A stretch of DNA of 64,000 nt. Origin: Trichoplax sp. H2. Taxonomy: Eukaryota > Placozoa > Uniplacotomia > Trichoplacea. Below are positions 24,700 to 37,448 of this stretch, piece after piece (positions within the stretch are counted from its first letter, which is position 1; each line of letters begins with the position of its first letter). A program made the translations under genes and the position numbers. The stretch is from positions 1-64,000 of the forward strand of contig NOWV01000157.1 of assembly GCA_003344405.1 (NCBI GenBank). The letters are read 5' to 3'. The notes under the pieces were generated by a model that was given only the letters and a program-made list of their open reading frames with translations, was not told the origin of the DNA and made no database searches.

Positions 24700-25344
24700 G
24701 CAACTCAACGTATAAGTCTTTGATTGTGGTTTTCATCATATGTAGTCACAACAGAGGTTGATGGTCAGTAGTATTTGCAAAGGGACGTCCTTCCAGATAC
24801 ATTCGGAAAGTTCTTATTTCCCAAATCACTGCTAGCCACTCTTTCTCTACCGTAGAATAATTCTTTTCGGCTTCAGTTATTTCCTACTAGCTTAGACCAC
24901 AGGGTGTTACCATGGTGTGATTGCGTTAATACTGCATCAATGCCTAGATTTGAAGCATCGGTTTGTAAAGCAATTGGTAACTCTTCGCCGATGACCCATA
25001 ATATTGGCGCTTTTACTAAATGTTGTTTTAATAATCTAAAGGCTTTATCGCAGTCTTTTGACCAGTTTACCTTGTTAGATTCTTTCTTAAAGATTTGGCG
25101 CATCAAAGGTTCGGTTATCATGGCATAATTAGGGATTAATTTTCGATAATAGCCAGTCAATCCAAGAATGCCCTAAAGTCTCTCTTAATTTTCGGCTGCG
25201 AAAATCTTTCCACTGTTTCTAGTTTGAGCTGTTTCGATCGTGCTATCCCAGAGCCAATCTCGTGCCCGAAGTACGTTACTGTTCCGTCTGCAAACGTACA
25301 CTAAATCTACTTAATTATCATGTACGGTGCTTTGCTCCGTAACA
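24700..25344 (-). mobile_element. Ty3/Gypsy retrotransposon remnant (RT end + RNase H + LTR start)
   Basis: Minus strand. The frame at 24873-25160 reads the end of reverse transcriptase and the start of RNase H: GYYRKLIPNYA, NWSKDCDKAFRLLKQHL, APILW and LQTDASNLGIDAVL. Continuing past a stop near 24888, the next frame gives EKNYSTVEKEWLAVIW, the typical RNase H segment, and then TTDHQPL before the match dies near 24750. Upstream of a frameshift near 25170 the frame gives TVTYFGHEIG and FSQPKIKRDFRAFL, the segment after the RT palm. At 25300-25344 the sequence becomes the first ~45 bp of the TGTTACGGAGC LTR family. LTR start and pol are directly adjacent, so gag and most of pol are deleted. 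Dead element. Confidence 0.9.
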
Positions 25345-25354
25345 TACTTACTAA

Positions 25355-25866
25355 TTTTCTTTCTATTTCTTGAACAAACATTTCATTAGTTGTATATTAT
25401 GACTTGGCTGATTGTATGAAAGAGCATATTGTGATTTGACTATTTTGTGTCGGTAATCGGATATCGAAGTCCTTAATTATTTATGATATTAATTAGGTAT
25501 TTAGATATAAATTTGCTACCTGACTTGTAGGTACTATTGATACTAATTATAACTTCCAGCTACCACGCAAATATATATAAACCAGTCATATCGCATAATT
25601 GAGCTGGATTTTAAGCTGATGTATCCGCAAGACCTTCTGACTATAAATTTTTTTAGGCAAATTACACATCTAATTTTTATTCACGTATTTTAAAAAATCA
25701 TGGAATTTCTCAGCGATCAATTACCTGCATATCATCAAGATTTTCGACGTAGTATTAAATTGCCATATTAAGATGCGTTTATCGCAACTACCCGTATGCT
25801 ATATTTTGTTATTTTAAGAGCTAATTGCTTACTTAAGGATTATACAGTAAGTAAATCGTAACTTTC
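25355..25866. repeat. Contig-end overlap, left copy (pair with 26521-27032)
   Basis: 512 bp that match 26521-27032 collinearly with about ten substitutions. It ends in CTTTC (25862-25866), the target site of the LTR that follows. The match resumes after the LTR at 26460-26500, which corresponds to 27033-27073. Confidence 0.93.
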
Positions 25867-26454
25867 TGTGACGGAGCTCGCTCCGAAATGAATAATATTT
25901 TGATCTAAAATGTGTAACAATATTATTATGGAGGTTGCCGATCTCGGCAACAACCTAGTTGTTAATTGAGTTTTGTTATTAATTATCCTAGTAATATACA
26001 GCGTGGATATGGTGTTAGCAATTAAGATGTCAAGCTGTAAAGATTATTATGTTAGTTAATAAGGTGCTAATTAATAATATTAATTTGTGACAAGTGATAA
26101 GTAACACTCGAACTAGTCGAATCTATAGTAAGCCTGAATGGATCTGTATTGCACATTCTATAATTTAATATGAAAGATTAGTACCGATCTTATTTGTGTG
26201 ATATATGAAACTGTATATAAGCTTGATCATTACTTTTTAATCTGAGTTCCACGAAGGCTACGCTAGAGTACACTGGTACTAAGTTGCAATAGCTGGTAAT
26301 AAAATATTTAATAACCTAAACCTATCGTTGGACTCGTTGTCTATGGTATAGGAATAAGTTAGTTTTCCTTTACTGAGGATCTCCGGAGTTAGTCGGGGAA
26401 CCTTAAGAGTAGATAGACTAGTTTAGGTACGTTCACGAAAGTTGTTTTGTGACA
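25867..26454 (+). mobile_element. Solo LTR with 5-bp target-site duplication
   Basis: 588 bp beginning TGTGACGGAGC and ending GTTTTGTGACA, so bounded by TG...CA. It is flanked by CTTTC on both sides (25862-25866 and 26455-26459). The sister copy at 27028-27032 has the same site with a single CTTTC and no insert, which proves the boundaries. The 3' ~350 bp closely match the LTR at 47461-48092. No internal retrotransposon sequence is attached, so it is a solo LTR left by LTR-LTR recombination. A 5-bp duplication fits Ty3/Gypsy elements. Confidence 0.93.
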
Positions 26455-26500
26455 CTTTCATAAAACGTTTTTATGGAGATGAGAGCTGAGACAGTTTCAA

Positions 26501-26520
26501 NNNNNNNNNNNNNNNNNNNN
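26501..26520. other. Assembly gap (20 N)
   Basis: Run of 20 N between two overlapping versions of the same locus. Confidence 0.95.
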
Positions 26521-27073
26521 TTTTCTTTCTATTTCTTGAACAAACATTTCATTAATTGTATATTATGACTTGGCTGATTGTATGATAGAGCATATTGTGA
26601 TATGACTATTTTGTGTCGGTAATCGGATATCGAAGTCCTTAATTATTTATGATATTAATTAGGTATTCAGATATAAATTTGCTACCTGACTTGTAGGTAC
26701 TATTGATACTAATTATAACTTCTAGCTACCACACAAATATATATAAACCAGGCATATCGCATAATTGAGCTGGATTTTAAGCTCATGTATCCGCAAGACC
26801 TTTTGACTATAAACTTTTTTAGGCAAATTACACATCTAATTTTTATTCACGTATTTTAAAAAATCATGGAATTTCTCAACGATCAATTACCTGCATATCA
26901 TCAAGATTTTCGACGTAGTATTAAATTGCTATATTAAGATGCGTTTATCGTAACTACCTGTATGCTATATTTTGTTATTTTAAGAGCTAATTGCTTACTT
27001 AAGGATTATACAGTAAGTAAATCGTAACTTTCATAAAAAGTTTTTATGGAGATGAGAGCTGAGACAGTTTCAA
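26521..27073. repeat. Contig-end overlap, right copy: empty LTR site
   Basis: Second version of 25355-26500 without the LTR. The single CTTTC at 27028-27032 is the unoccupied target site. Confidence 0.93.
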
Positions 27074-29365
27074 TGATTAAAAACTATGAATTCAGTTTAA
27101 TTACCACAGCTCTTTTGATGCAAGAGCAAAGATCCGTTTTTATCATTATTATGTTAAGGTACGGTAACTAATATAACTCGATTAGCAAATAAGTAAGATT
27201 GCTTTGATAATTTTTACTCATTTTTACTTCCAGAGTCTCGCTCTAGGTGTCTATCTGCATCAAGCAATCTCTACACTCAATATAACATCCTTTATGCGCG
27301 TATATAATTTTAATCAATTTTACGATTTCTTGTTTTATCTGCTAATGGCAACATTTTTCAGCAGAACCAAATAAAATTTCTTCCACTTTCCGTCAATAAC
27401 TTGCAATTTCCCTCGTCTCACTTGACTTAATACATATCACGGTAAGGTACCAATCTCAACTTCTCACACTGATTTTGTTATTTTTCTCATAAAATCTGGA
27501 TAAAACTGGACCTGTATAGAGTTTCATCCGTCATATATTACTGTAATCGAGTAATAAGTCATCAGCTGTCTATCAATGCATTACAAAAATTGAGAATACC
27601 TCCGTTTTTCCCGCACTATCTGAGCAAATTCTATAGGCTGGGAGTGTAAAGAAAACACTATTACTGTAGCACAATGAGTTATAACTAATTCATTAACTTA
27701 ATGATCGAAGTGTTTCTATGTATTGGTATACTAGTAATTAATCAGTAATACTATTCAACTATCGCAAATGTCGATAGAAAATATCTTGAAGCTTAATCTC
27801 TGTATTGATTAGCATCTTCTCAGAGGTACTGTTGAGTTTTTATTACAATTGTTATTCAGAATTTAAACCAATTTGTTCATTAATTAGCCCCTTGGTCTTA
27901 ATCATCTCAATTGGATAATGTATGCATTGCATGATTACGATTTAAGATATAGAACCTACGGAAGATGTATTATAATGTGCGAATAGCTAACGTTGCTATT
28001 AACTGATGTAAAATGGGTATAGGTGTAAGTGATTTAAATTAAAAAGGATGGAATAGTTTCTATTAGGAATAACTTTAGAAAAAGTCTTCCTTTAGTTCAT
28101 CTTTAACTGTTGACTAACTTATGTTTCTGTTTTCCTGTTTACTTTACTATAATTTGCCTACAAATTAGAGTGCTGTGGGAAACTTTGAACTAATGCTGTT
28201 TATATTTGGTATTTTACTGTTTGCTTTACGATGATCGGCTTTTACAGGAGACTTTTTCAGATTACATTATTATGCTGTTTACTCTATAGCAATTAATTGA
28301 TTAGATTAGTTGTAGAAAAAATTTTAATAAAGAGACGTACTATAAGAACCGCTTGCATACTTACAGGAGAGAATGAGCGAGAAAATGAATGATGCAGTAG
28401 AAAATTTTCTCATAGTGTTTGTAAACGGTTTGTAAACCAGTTTACTAAGTAGATGATATAGTAAATAGATTAAGCCAAAATTTTATCTTTTCTTATACTA
28501 ATAATTTCCTGCAAATCTAGTAAAAAATAGTCGCTTTAATTGCAATTCACTTTTCACATCCTTTTTTTCTAGAAACAAATTGTTTTAAAACTAGATTTAT
28601 CTTCGACACAGCATTTAAGCATTTATTGATTTCAACTTTCTTACGACTATCACTGTAATCTTGGATTAAGTAGTGTTCTCTCGCATCGTTTCAAGATTAT
28701 TTTTGCCACTTAACTTCATTATTCTAATCATTTACCTGTCTTCTTAAAATATACTAACGTAGTCACTACGTGAGGCATTATGCTTTTGTAATACGGTTAT
28801 AATTAATCAAGAAAACGACTTATTATCTTGATACGTAGATAAGTAATATCACATCGTCTTGATGAATTAGACTCCGATAAACATTCAATTTCGGCATCGT
28901 TGCCATTTCGAACAACTAATATAAGATACAATCCGGCTATATAAATAATTTTTTTTATATTTTCAACCTTGATATTTGGAAATAATCATTCCTTCTACAC
29001 CGTGACGTTATAGATATAAATAATAACACTAATTTAATCCAAATGATCGTTTACTACTGCATTTCAATCTTAGTACAAATTACCTTGATAATAAAATTTT
29101 TTTCTTCCAATGACGATAAATTCTTCTATCACAACTAACACCTTTTGCATTCTTCCAAAAAAACCACTTAAATATTATCCCATTTATTAATAATTTCATA
29201 ACTTAACATTTTAATTTACTCTGAAAGCATTAATTTAATCTCGGATAATACTTTATCGCTTTGATGACAAATAGCCGTCTCAATGCATCCGATGATATTG
29301 TACGAGTAGATTGATGATTAATATTGCTTTAACGTCATTGCTAAATAACCAAAATCAAATACTAA
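27074..29365. other. No gene recognised
   Basis: AT-rich intergenic sequence with no convincing coding frame, splice pattern or repeat on either strand. Confidence 0.5.
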
Positions 29366-30270
29366 CCTATTTATGATTGGCATACCTATAGATTATTTAA
29401 CGTGCTTCTATTAAGTAATGTACTAAGTGAGAAAGCTTATTCATGACGGCATCAATCAATCAATCAATCTAGTCAAGGATTGCAATCCAATTCGATTGAT
29501 GACATCAAATCTGGCCCATAAGTCAGATATTACGTCACTATTTTGTTAACGCCAAACATTCTACCCTAAGAACACGCTTTACACGAAGGATTATATCCAC
29601 TAATTTATTCATGATTGGCACACCTAAAGCTTATCTAATGAGTTACTTTTAAGTTAACTACTAAATGAGAAAGCTTATTTATGACGCTATCAATCAATCT
29701 AAATAAGGATTACAAACGACTTCAATTGGTAACATCAAATCTGACCGGCAAGTCAGATATTTGGTCACTGCAGCCTTAACCTTAAGTATCACCTCTATCA
29801 ACATGTTTTACACGAAGGACTTTAACTACTAGCCTATTATGATTGGCACACCTTAAGATTATTTAATATTTTCTTGACAGCCGGGCAAAATACTCTATCA
29901 ACACGTTTAATAGAAGGAATTTATTTACTAAGTTAGTTATGATTGGCACACCTAAAGGTTAATTAATGTTCTCTGAACCCCAAACATTATACTCAATCAA
30001 CACATTTTTAGGAAGGATTTTATCCACCAAGCTATTATGATTGGCACACCTACAGATTATTTAATGAGCTACTTTTTAAGTTAACTACTAAATGAGAGCA
30101 CTTCTTCATAACGGTATCAATCAGTCAATTAATTAATCAATTTAGATGAGGATTGCAATCGACTTCGATCGGTAACATCGAATCTGATCCTCAAGTCCGA
30201 CATTTCGCCACGGTTTTCTTAACACAAAGCATTCTACTTGACCAATACATTTTATAGGAAGAATTTTGTC
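29366..30270. repeat. Five-copy tandem repeat, ~235-bp unit with two ~100-bp short units
   Basis: Each unit carries TATGATTGGCACACCTA; the motif GATTGGC starts at about 29375, 29613, 29841, 29941 and 30039, spacings of 238, 228, 100 and 98. Long units also hold a run of ATCAATCAATC, GGATTGCAATC and a segment ending CACGAAGGA. The two middle units lack that internal part. Copies differ from one another considerably, so the array is old. No coding potential. Confidence 0.85.
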
Positions 30271-31069
30271 GTGTAGCTTCAAAGATGCTACCTCCCGCTA
30301 ACAGTGATAATTACGTAACGTAATTCTTAATATTAATAGTAAGATAAGATCAAAGGACATTCATCTCTAATAATCATATTAGCGCATTATCTATTAAGCA
30401 ATTGTTCTGTGACAATAGCTGCAACAATAAAATTAACCTCGCAGTTTATGATTTATACTCTTACTATTGAACATTAAATTATCTATTGTGATTCCATGCA
30501 ACCAAGGTTTGACGTAATAATAAAATATGTTGATGACTTAATTTTAGATTAGACTTAATTTTACATGCTGTCAAGTTATTTAACGATCAATTCTTCAATC
30601 CCACCTTACTGTATTCAATCTAGACATCATATCTTACAAGTTACTTCCAGTAATAGTCGCTACTTTGGGTACCGTATAGGACTTAATTTATCTTTTCCTT
30701 TTCCAACTTTTTTCTCTATTCCGATTGAGCTTATTAAATCGATCATCTGTAAGTGGTAATAGATAATTCGTTGTAACATAATCTCTACAAGATTGATAAT
30801 TTTGAAACGTATGTCTGTAAGTGCTAGTAAGGATTAACCGTTGCTAACATATTCTTAACAATTTAAGCGTATTATTTCATATTGCCACATTAATTATCGG
30901 AGATGAGTAAAAAGGGTTAGTTTTAGTGGATTATGTGTGTTATCTTATAGAGAAGTGTGACAAGGCATCTTCTTACATTTGTAATGGATAGATTAATATC
31001 GATTTTATCAGTTTATCAACTGATGTCTGTTCTTTCTTAACCAGAACTTAAATTTATCAAGCAATCAAG
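30271..31069. other. No gene recognised; upstream region of the 31-37 kb gene
   Basis: AT-rich. A 64-codon frame at 30565-30759 has an ATG but no recognisable feature. No clear TATA element could be singled out. Confidence 0.45.
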
Positions 31070-34000
31070 ATGTTAATGCTACATTGTATTCTGATTTTAT
31101 CTTGTATGATGCAACAAGGTAAGGTATCTACTTACAATCCAACAATATTTCTATCTATTACAAGATTACAATGTATTATATGCAAATGTTATTCCATTAC
31201 AGTATTTGGTCTACCATATTGCTATGGATTTGTTTCGGGCACAATCTGGTTCGATGTTAATGTAGCAGGAAAAAATGAAACAACGGTCATCAATTTCTGC
31301 CGATCAACATTCTACTTTGGTAGTAACTCCAATACAGGTGGGCGTGAGAATATTAACAGATACAGGCGTAACCTATTTCTAATTTATTTAACTCCTTAAA
31401 AACAGCAATTAATGATGGTAGAACATTTATCACCAATAGAGTCCGTTAATTATATAATTATTGATCAGCTTTTATTTCTTCTCTATCCTCATCTTTCGTT
31501 ATCTTTACCTACCTACATCATGGCTAACCTTCTATCGTGATTTTTATTTATTCATTTCATGGCAATGCAACTGATTCTTAACTAAACATTTGACTTTGTA
31601 GTTATGAATTTGAGTAGATGATAGAGGATCCTTAGATGTGGATTGAAGCAGATAATCTGGTTATTTTTGTTATTATAATGTCAATAATTCTCCGTTAAAT
31701 TTAATTTGTTATTTACTTAGCCCTATGACGTCGATGATGATCAAAATCAATTTTGAAATTCTTTACATAACTGTCAATGCAATTTATCAATCTATTTATA
31801 CGATATCAATAGCGTAGGAGTCCAAATGTCAGTAGATGATGAAAAGAAAGTTGCCGTAAATAACGTCCTAAATAACTACGATCAAAGGTGCTAATGGCCA
31901 CAAATTATCCCATCATTAGTGCTGCATTTAATTCTAATTATTCATATCATTGCAGATGCTTAGAAAGAAGAGTTTGAAACTTTACGCTTGTTTCTTTAAG
32001 CTGGAAAGATCGCTTTTGCATTCTTACATCATACCCAATTTCTTGAAAATAGCTACCGATTGAGTTATAGCATCTTAGATTTTAGTATCAGCTGGTCATC
32101 CTGAATAGGTTATAAACAAAGGAATACATTTAGCTACAGTAAGCTATCTATCATCCCCCTTCAACGGGATTATGCACCACTCTAAACGGTACTTCAAGAT
32201 AATATGACGTATGCAATTACTTCTATTCGCAAAAATTTTAATTGTTAGCCTAAACTCTTGGATATTATGGTTCACTTTAATAACCCCAATAGGAAATTAG
32301 TGAGATCGTTCTTGTACAAATGCAAAGCATATGGCTATCGAAATGGTAAAAAATACAATATAACAAGAACTGACATAAAATGCCAAAGGGTTACTTTTTA
32401 ATTAGCAGCACTAAATTTGAAAATGCTCAATTATAAATGCAAACTTATAAAGTGTGATCATCATCAGCCTCTAATCCAGTAATACTACCGTATCAGATTA
32501 AATAGTATGGTTCTGGATTATCAAGATAGAAAGGAACAGGTTATAATCAGTGAGAATAAATCTTGATGATAAAAATTTCAAAGATGAAAATTACTGGTAC
32601 TATGTACACTTTAAATTTCAATAAATGACATTAGATCAGATAGTAATTGTAAAATGCGATTCTTCTAACAAAAATCGATTAAAAGCATATTTGCTATGGA
32701 AGGAGTGCTAAATTAGCTACAGGTTTTCCTTGTATTTTAATTACGGAATTAAATTAGATAGCTCAATAAATTTAGAGTGTTGCGGAGATAAGTTCCTGAG
32801 TATAAAATAACTGTCATATTTGCTTTCAACTATAGCCTTCAGAATTCAATCCAAGTTCATCCGCATCGCTCTTCATATCTTCTACTATACCTTTGAAATT
32901 GATTACATAGCACCGAAGTGTATATTAAATCGTCAAAGTCTGAAAACTAGTTTGGAAGTAATTTAGTCATAAAAATGTACATAGTAAAGAAAGAAATTAA
33001 AATTATTTATTTGCCTATTACAGAATGAATCTCGATATAGCAGTACCACTTTCTAAGTCTTGAAGTGTATTCTAAGTTATCATGCTATTAATTTTATCCA
33101 TTTAAAACTAAATTTTAGCACCATCGATCATAAAATGTCGAAATTGTAACTTGAATGAATGTATTTCATTAACTATAAAGTAAATCTTATTCAATTTCGT
33201 CTGTAGAATAATCCAATACCATATTATAACCTAAATTTGATCTTTTTCTACTGTGTGAAAATCCTACCTTATAATTAAGTCAACGTTATACTCATATCTT
33301 GAATTAAGGAATGACTGATAAAAAATATTAAAATCATAACGGAGCAGACATTTTGCCCGATCTCCTTTACTAAATATTTTTCATAAGCATTTATTTTATT
33401 CGCTTAATACATAGTGCTGAGTGGCTTGGCAACACTGCCATGTCGAAAGACAGGAAGTGAATGGTCCTTAGGAAACGAGACAGAAGTAAATTTATGCGGA
33501 TGTCGATTCACAGCCATGCAGCAACTACACCAGTCTGTTCAGGTTGTACAAAATAAAATTTCAATCTGTTTCAAGCAATTTAATGCGTTGATATAACTCA
33601 CCAAAAATTAAGTTGTGCTAATAGATATGGATATCGATCCTATTTTTATTGTGCAGAACCTTACCAACACTACGTTGGATAGCTCCGTTTTCTCCTCTAG
33701 CATCGAAGTGGATGCAATCTTGCAAAATTCTTTCTATACCCGTCCTGTGAAAGTATTCGGTAAAGCACTTCATGTTGAAGATGCAATTGAAACAGTCTAT
33801 CGCTTATTTCAATTACATGTTGGTCGTACATATCAAGTGAATAAGACCAAGATATGGACCGCTAATGTAGGTTAATTTGTATGCTACTGGCATGATGCTG
33901 AATCATAATGAACTTGAACTAATCTTACACCCTTTGATCTTCATATTTTATTGATCAAAAGTGCTTATATCAAGCTGCAAGCCGAATTATCAACATAACA

Positions 34001-37000
34001 GCATGCAATAATGTATGTAAAATACATTACGCAAATTAACTCTAATATACTGAATCATATTCAACTGCGATGCTTTTATATTTTTGCACGGTAGATACTG
34101 TAAGCTGGTTCGTGTTAAACTATTTCATTTGATATTCTACATTATGAACGAGTAAAGTTTATTTTTTTTGTTAATAATAGACCTCCTTAATGAGTGCAAT
34201 TCTTCCAACGCTAAAAAATGATATCCAAGATCAGGTACGATGTTGTCAAGACTACCAGCAAACTCAAAAAATCGCCAATTGTCCGGCTAAAGAAGGTAAA
34301 GCCATCAATCATGATTTATAATCATGTTTTCTGTGTGAATGATTGAACTTTTCGCATGTTAATTGATGTTGCTAATGATCAATATAAACTATTAAGCTTC
34401 AATGGTTCAAGAAAAGAATTAAATCAGGGCATCATTAGTAAATTAATAAATAAGTAGGTGAATTAATTAAAATAGTTAAACCTACAAGCTCTTAGTAATA
34501 TATCCTGCATTATTAAGTGGGTAATCTTATCCTTACACAATCGTCTATTAAACGCTCTATAAACCTTTTCTTTATTGTAATCGTAAGTAAGATGTGAAAG
34601 AATTAAGTCTAATGTCGTCTAATATTAGAAAGCTATAGCTTAGCTTTTTAATTTACCAACATTTTATCACGCTGTTACTGATGGTATTTAATTTAAAGAT
34701 TTTAAATCTCTTCCAATATTCGCGATGAATTTTTTCAGTACCATACTATAGAATTTAAGCATGAAGTTGCTTTTACATTTCCTATGAGTAAGAATGCCTT
34801 GCTAATTTATTCGTAATATTCTCTCGCAGCAAAAAGCTAGAGCAGGCTAAGATGCATAATGGCTAGTTTAAGTGCTTCTAATGTAGAAGACCTAGTAGAG
34901 ATCAATTATAAAATGTTCAATATGCTGGATCACACTAGCATACATGATGGCTACTTTAAGCACTACTAATGTACATGGCCTAGAAATGACCAATTTATAA
35001 AACGACTTAGCCTGAGATAGGTAATCGCAACGAGAAAACATATTACACAATACTAATGGGCGAATCTTGTAGAATTTGCACATAATGCATTCCTTGATAT
35101 ATCTACTGCTCTGGATCCCTACTTTAACTGATCCGATCTCGATTGAAATTTGATTTTGATTTTCTATTGTAGAAATTGAAGACACATGCCCGACGAATTA
35201 TGCTCGTGGTTTCTTATGGGAACCAACCAAAGTTAATGTTACAATCAAAAGTAACAGGAAGGAATCTTGCAAGTTATTTACTAGCGATATAGAGCCAATG
35301 GATCAGAATTTGCATGTTCATGGTAAGTTCAATTAGATATCTTAAGCAGATATAGCGGAAAGGCAGTATTACTCTCAGTAAGAATTCTAATAATTCCATA
35401 AACACAGATAGCTACATTCACTTTGAAAGTAGCGTTCATTCAAGTTCAGTAGTTTATTATTCTTCTAGTATATTTCATTATGTATATAATTATATTAGAT
35501 TGCAATCTAGGATTAACTGAGTCATTCCTCTAAAGAAAATAGTTTCTCTTATAAAAAAAATAAACATTAGTAGATTACCAAGTGAAATGGCATTACCGCG
35601 ATATACACCCTCCTCTCTTCTCATTTATACTTTAGTCTATTCTTCATCCTTGATTTAATGCATACCAATACTATGCTTCGCCATCATTGACATTTTTTCA
35701 ACCCACCAATGTTAATTATTGATAAATAGTTAAGCACTACCAGGTTCAACGTTTCTATTCTCATACTTACATTAGACTTCTATTCTCTCTTGTTTTTAGG
35801 CCATGTAAGTAGAACATGTACATCTAACAGGCAAGCCAGCTCTGTATGGGCTTCTGTTAATGGATGTAAATGTTTCGTGACAGCAATGACAGATGTATTG
35901 GCTAAAGTAAGAACTTGTTGTATTTTATACATTAAAACATTCTGATGTTAACCTGCGGGGTTCTTGCCAATTGCCCATGATTTAATATTAATTTGCCTTT
36001 CTCTTCTCATGAATTAATTATAATAGATGAAATTAACCGTGGCCAAGCAATATACCATGCACTACTTGAGCACACTAACTAGTTTTGTTAGAAAATATTA
36101 CAAGTATAACACAGACTTTAACATAGCAACGAATGCTCAAGAGTTACTTTCTCAATCTCAGCAACAGCAGACGGATTTACAAAGCATTTACTATACTGAA
36201 TTTACTGGCGTAAGTCCTCCATTCTATACTAATTTACTTGCAATAGACATTTATATCAATTCTTTTCATCTGCCAGATATTGCAATAGATAAGTGAAATA
36301 GTCTATTTCAGATCGAATTTAATATCTTGGTACTATTTATGCTTGTATTAAAGTGCTTGGCAATGACAACGATGGACTTGATCAGTAATTGGCATTCTGA
36401 CAAGAATTGTCCGGCACCGGTAATAAATTTTAAGGACTGTATTGAGTGGATTATTGCCCTTGAATTTCATAGTCATTCTCTTTTCCTTACAACGATCTAT
36501 AGGATAGCTCCAAGGTAGCCATGAACAACACCTTCTACAATGCATTAGCCACACTACTCAACATGCCCAAAGAAGATGTACTCAGTAATCCTGCTTATTC
36601 ACTGGAAAATAATGATACTCTGACAATGGCCATCCAAAATATTAGCATGATGGAGTTAGGTCGATCCGATCCTTGCCCATTAGTTGGAACTGTTGTTCCA
36701 TTACCAGCATTTAAGCCAGGATCAGGAATAACATCACCAAATCCAACAACTGCAACCACTCCTATGGTACGTAAGCAATTCTTCTATGATTGACTTGATT
36801 AACTTACAGTCCTATCATTGTTGCTATCGCGAAAAATGATGATAATTTTTTTGTCGCTACTACTTATGGATACTTACCAATAGACGTTGAATTTTAAGTA
36901 CTTCTTTCTAGATGCAGATAGACAAACAATCTAGCTACTTGTTACCAGTTACCAGTACTTGTTACCAGAGGGTTGATTTACTTTGCTCGCTAGTTTTATT

Positions 37001-37311
37001 TTTAGCTGGATGATCGATGAATTAAAATAGCTACACAGTAGAAATGCAGCTACTTTTACTACGTATCGCCTTAACTTAACACTTGTAGTGAGATTGTTCT
37101 TTGGCTACTTTCTCGAGCTAGAAATAGTCTAATTTATCCCATTTATCTTCTCATGATGCTTTCGATTTTATATTCATATTACCTCTAGAATATCATCACG
37201 ACTTCAACTTCAAGTACAGGAACAACTTCTTCTTCGATAGGAAATTATCGCCAATCACTAGCAATCATTTATTCTCTTGCTCTGTTGCTATGGTGCAGTC
37301 TACTATTATAG
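31070..37311 (+). CDS. Secreted, probably GPI-anchored two-module protein, 10 exons, ~483 aa
   Basis: Not recognised as a known family. Proposed exons: 31070-31118, 31203-31337 (or to 31319), 33415-33542, 33657-33866, 34181-34295, 35173-35322, 35800-35906, 36027-36209, 36515-36766, 37189-37311. Every junction is GT-AG and phase-consistent, and the total is divisible by three. Exon 1 is a signal peptide (MLMLHCILILSC). Exons 2-5 and 6-9 are two copies of one ~150-residue module with the same exon order and phases (1,0,0). The first exon of each has C...G..W..V.V with a second Cys, the second has W.....CxCxFxTAM, and the last has an ...AL.TL helix. Several N-x-T/S sites occur (NET, NLT, NTT, NVT). 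Exon 9-10 forms a Thr/Ser/Pro stalk, then a small-residue stretch and a hydrophobic end (SLALLLWCSLLL), the form of a GPI signal. A cell-surface role is inferred; ligand unknown. Confidence 0.72.
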
Positions 37312-37318
37312 AATAGAA

Positions 37319-37324
37319 AATAAA
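37319..37324 (+). terminator. Polyadenylation signal AATAAA
   Basis: AATAAA eight bases after the stop codon of the two-module gene. It supports 37309-37311 as the real end of the message, though in AT-rich DNA such hexamers are also common by chance. Confidence 0.45.
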
Positions 37325-37448
37325 AAAATCAATAAGCTTTTATTTAAGATCGATTAATCACGTTTAAGTGGATTCAATCATGGAATTATTCTGTATCACA
37401 TTTATTTTCAATATAATTTCGCTGTATATTATTATGATTTTCTATTAG

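Noticed and set aside
24904-25128. Plus-strand 74-codon frame
   Set aside because: Antisense shadow of the Gypsy RT/RNase H fragment.
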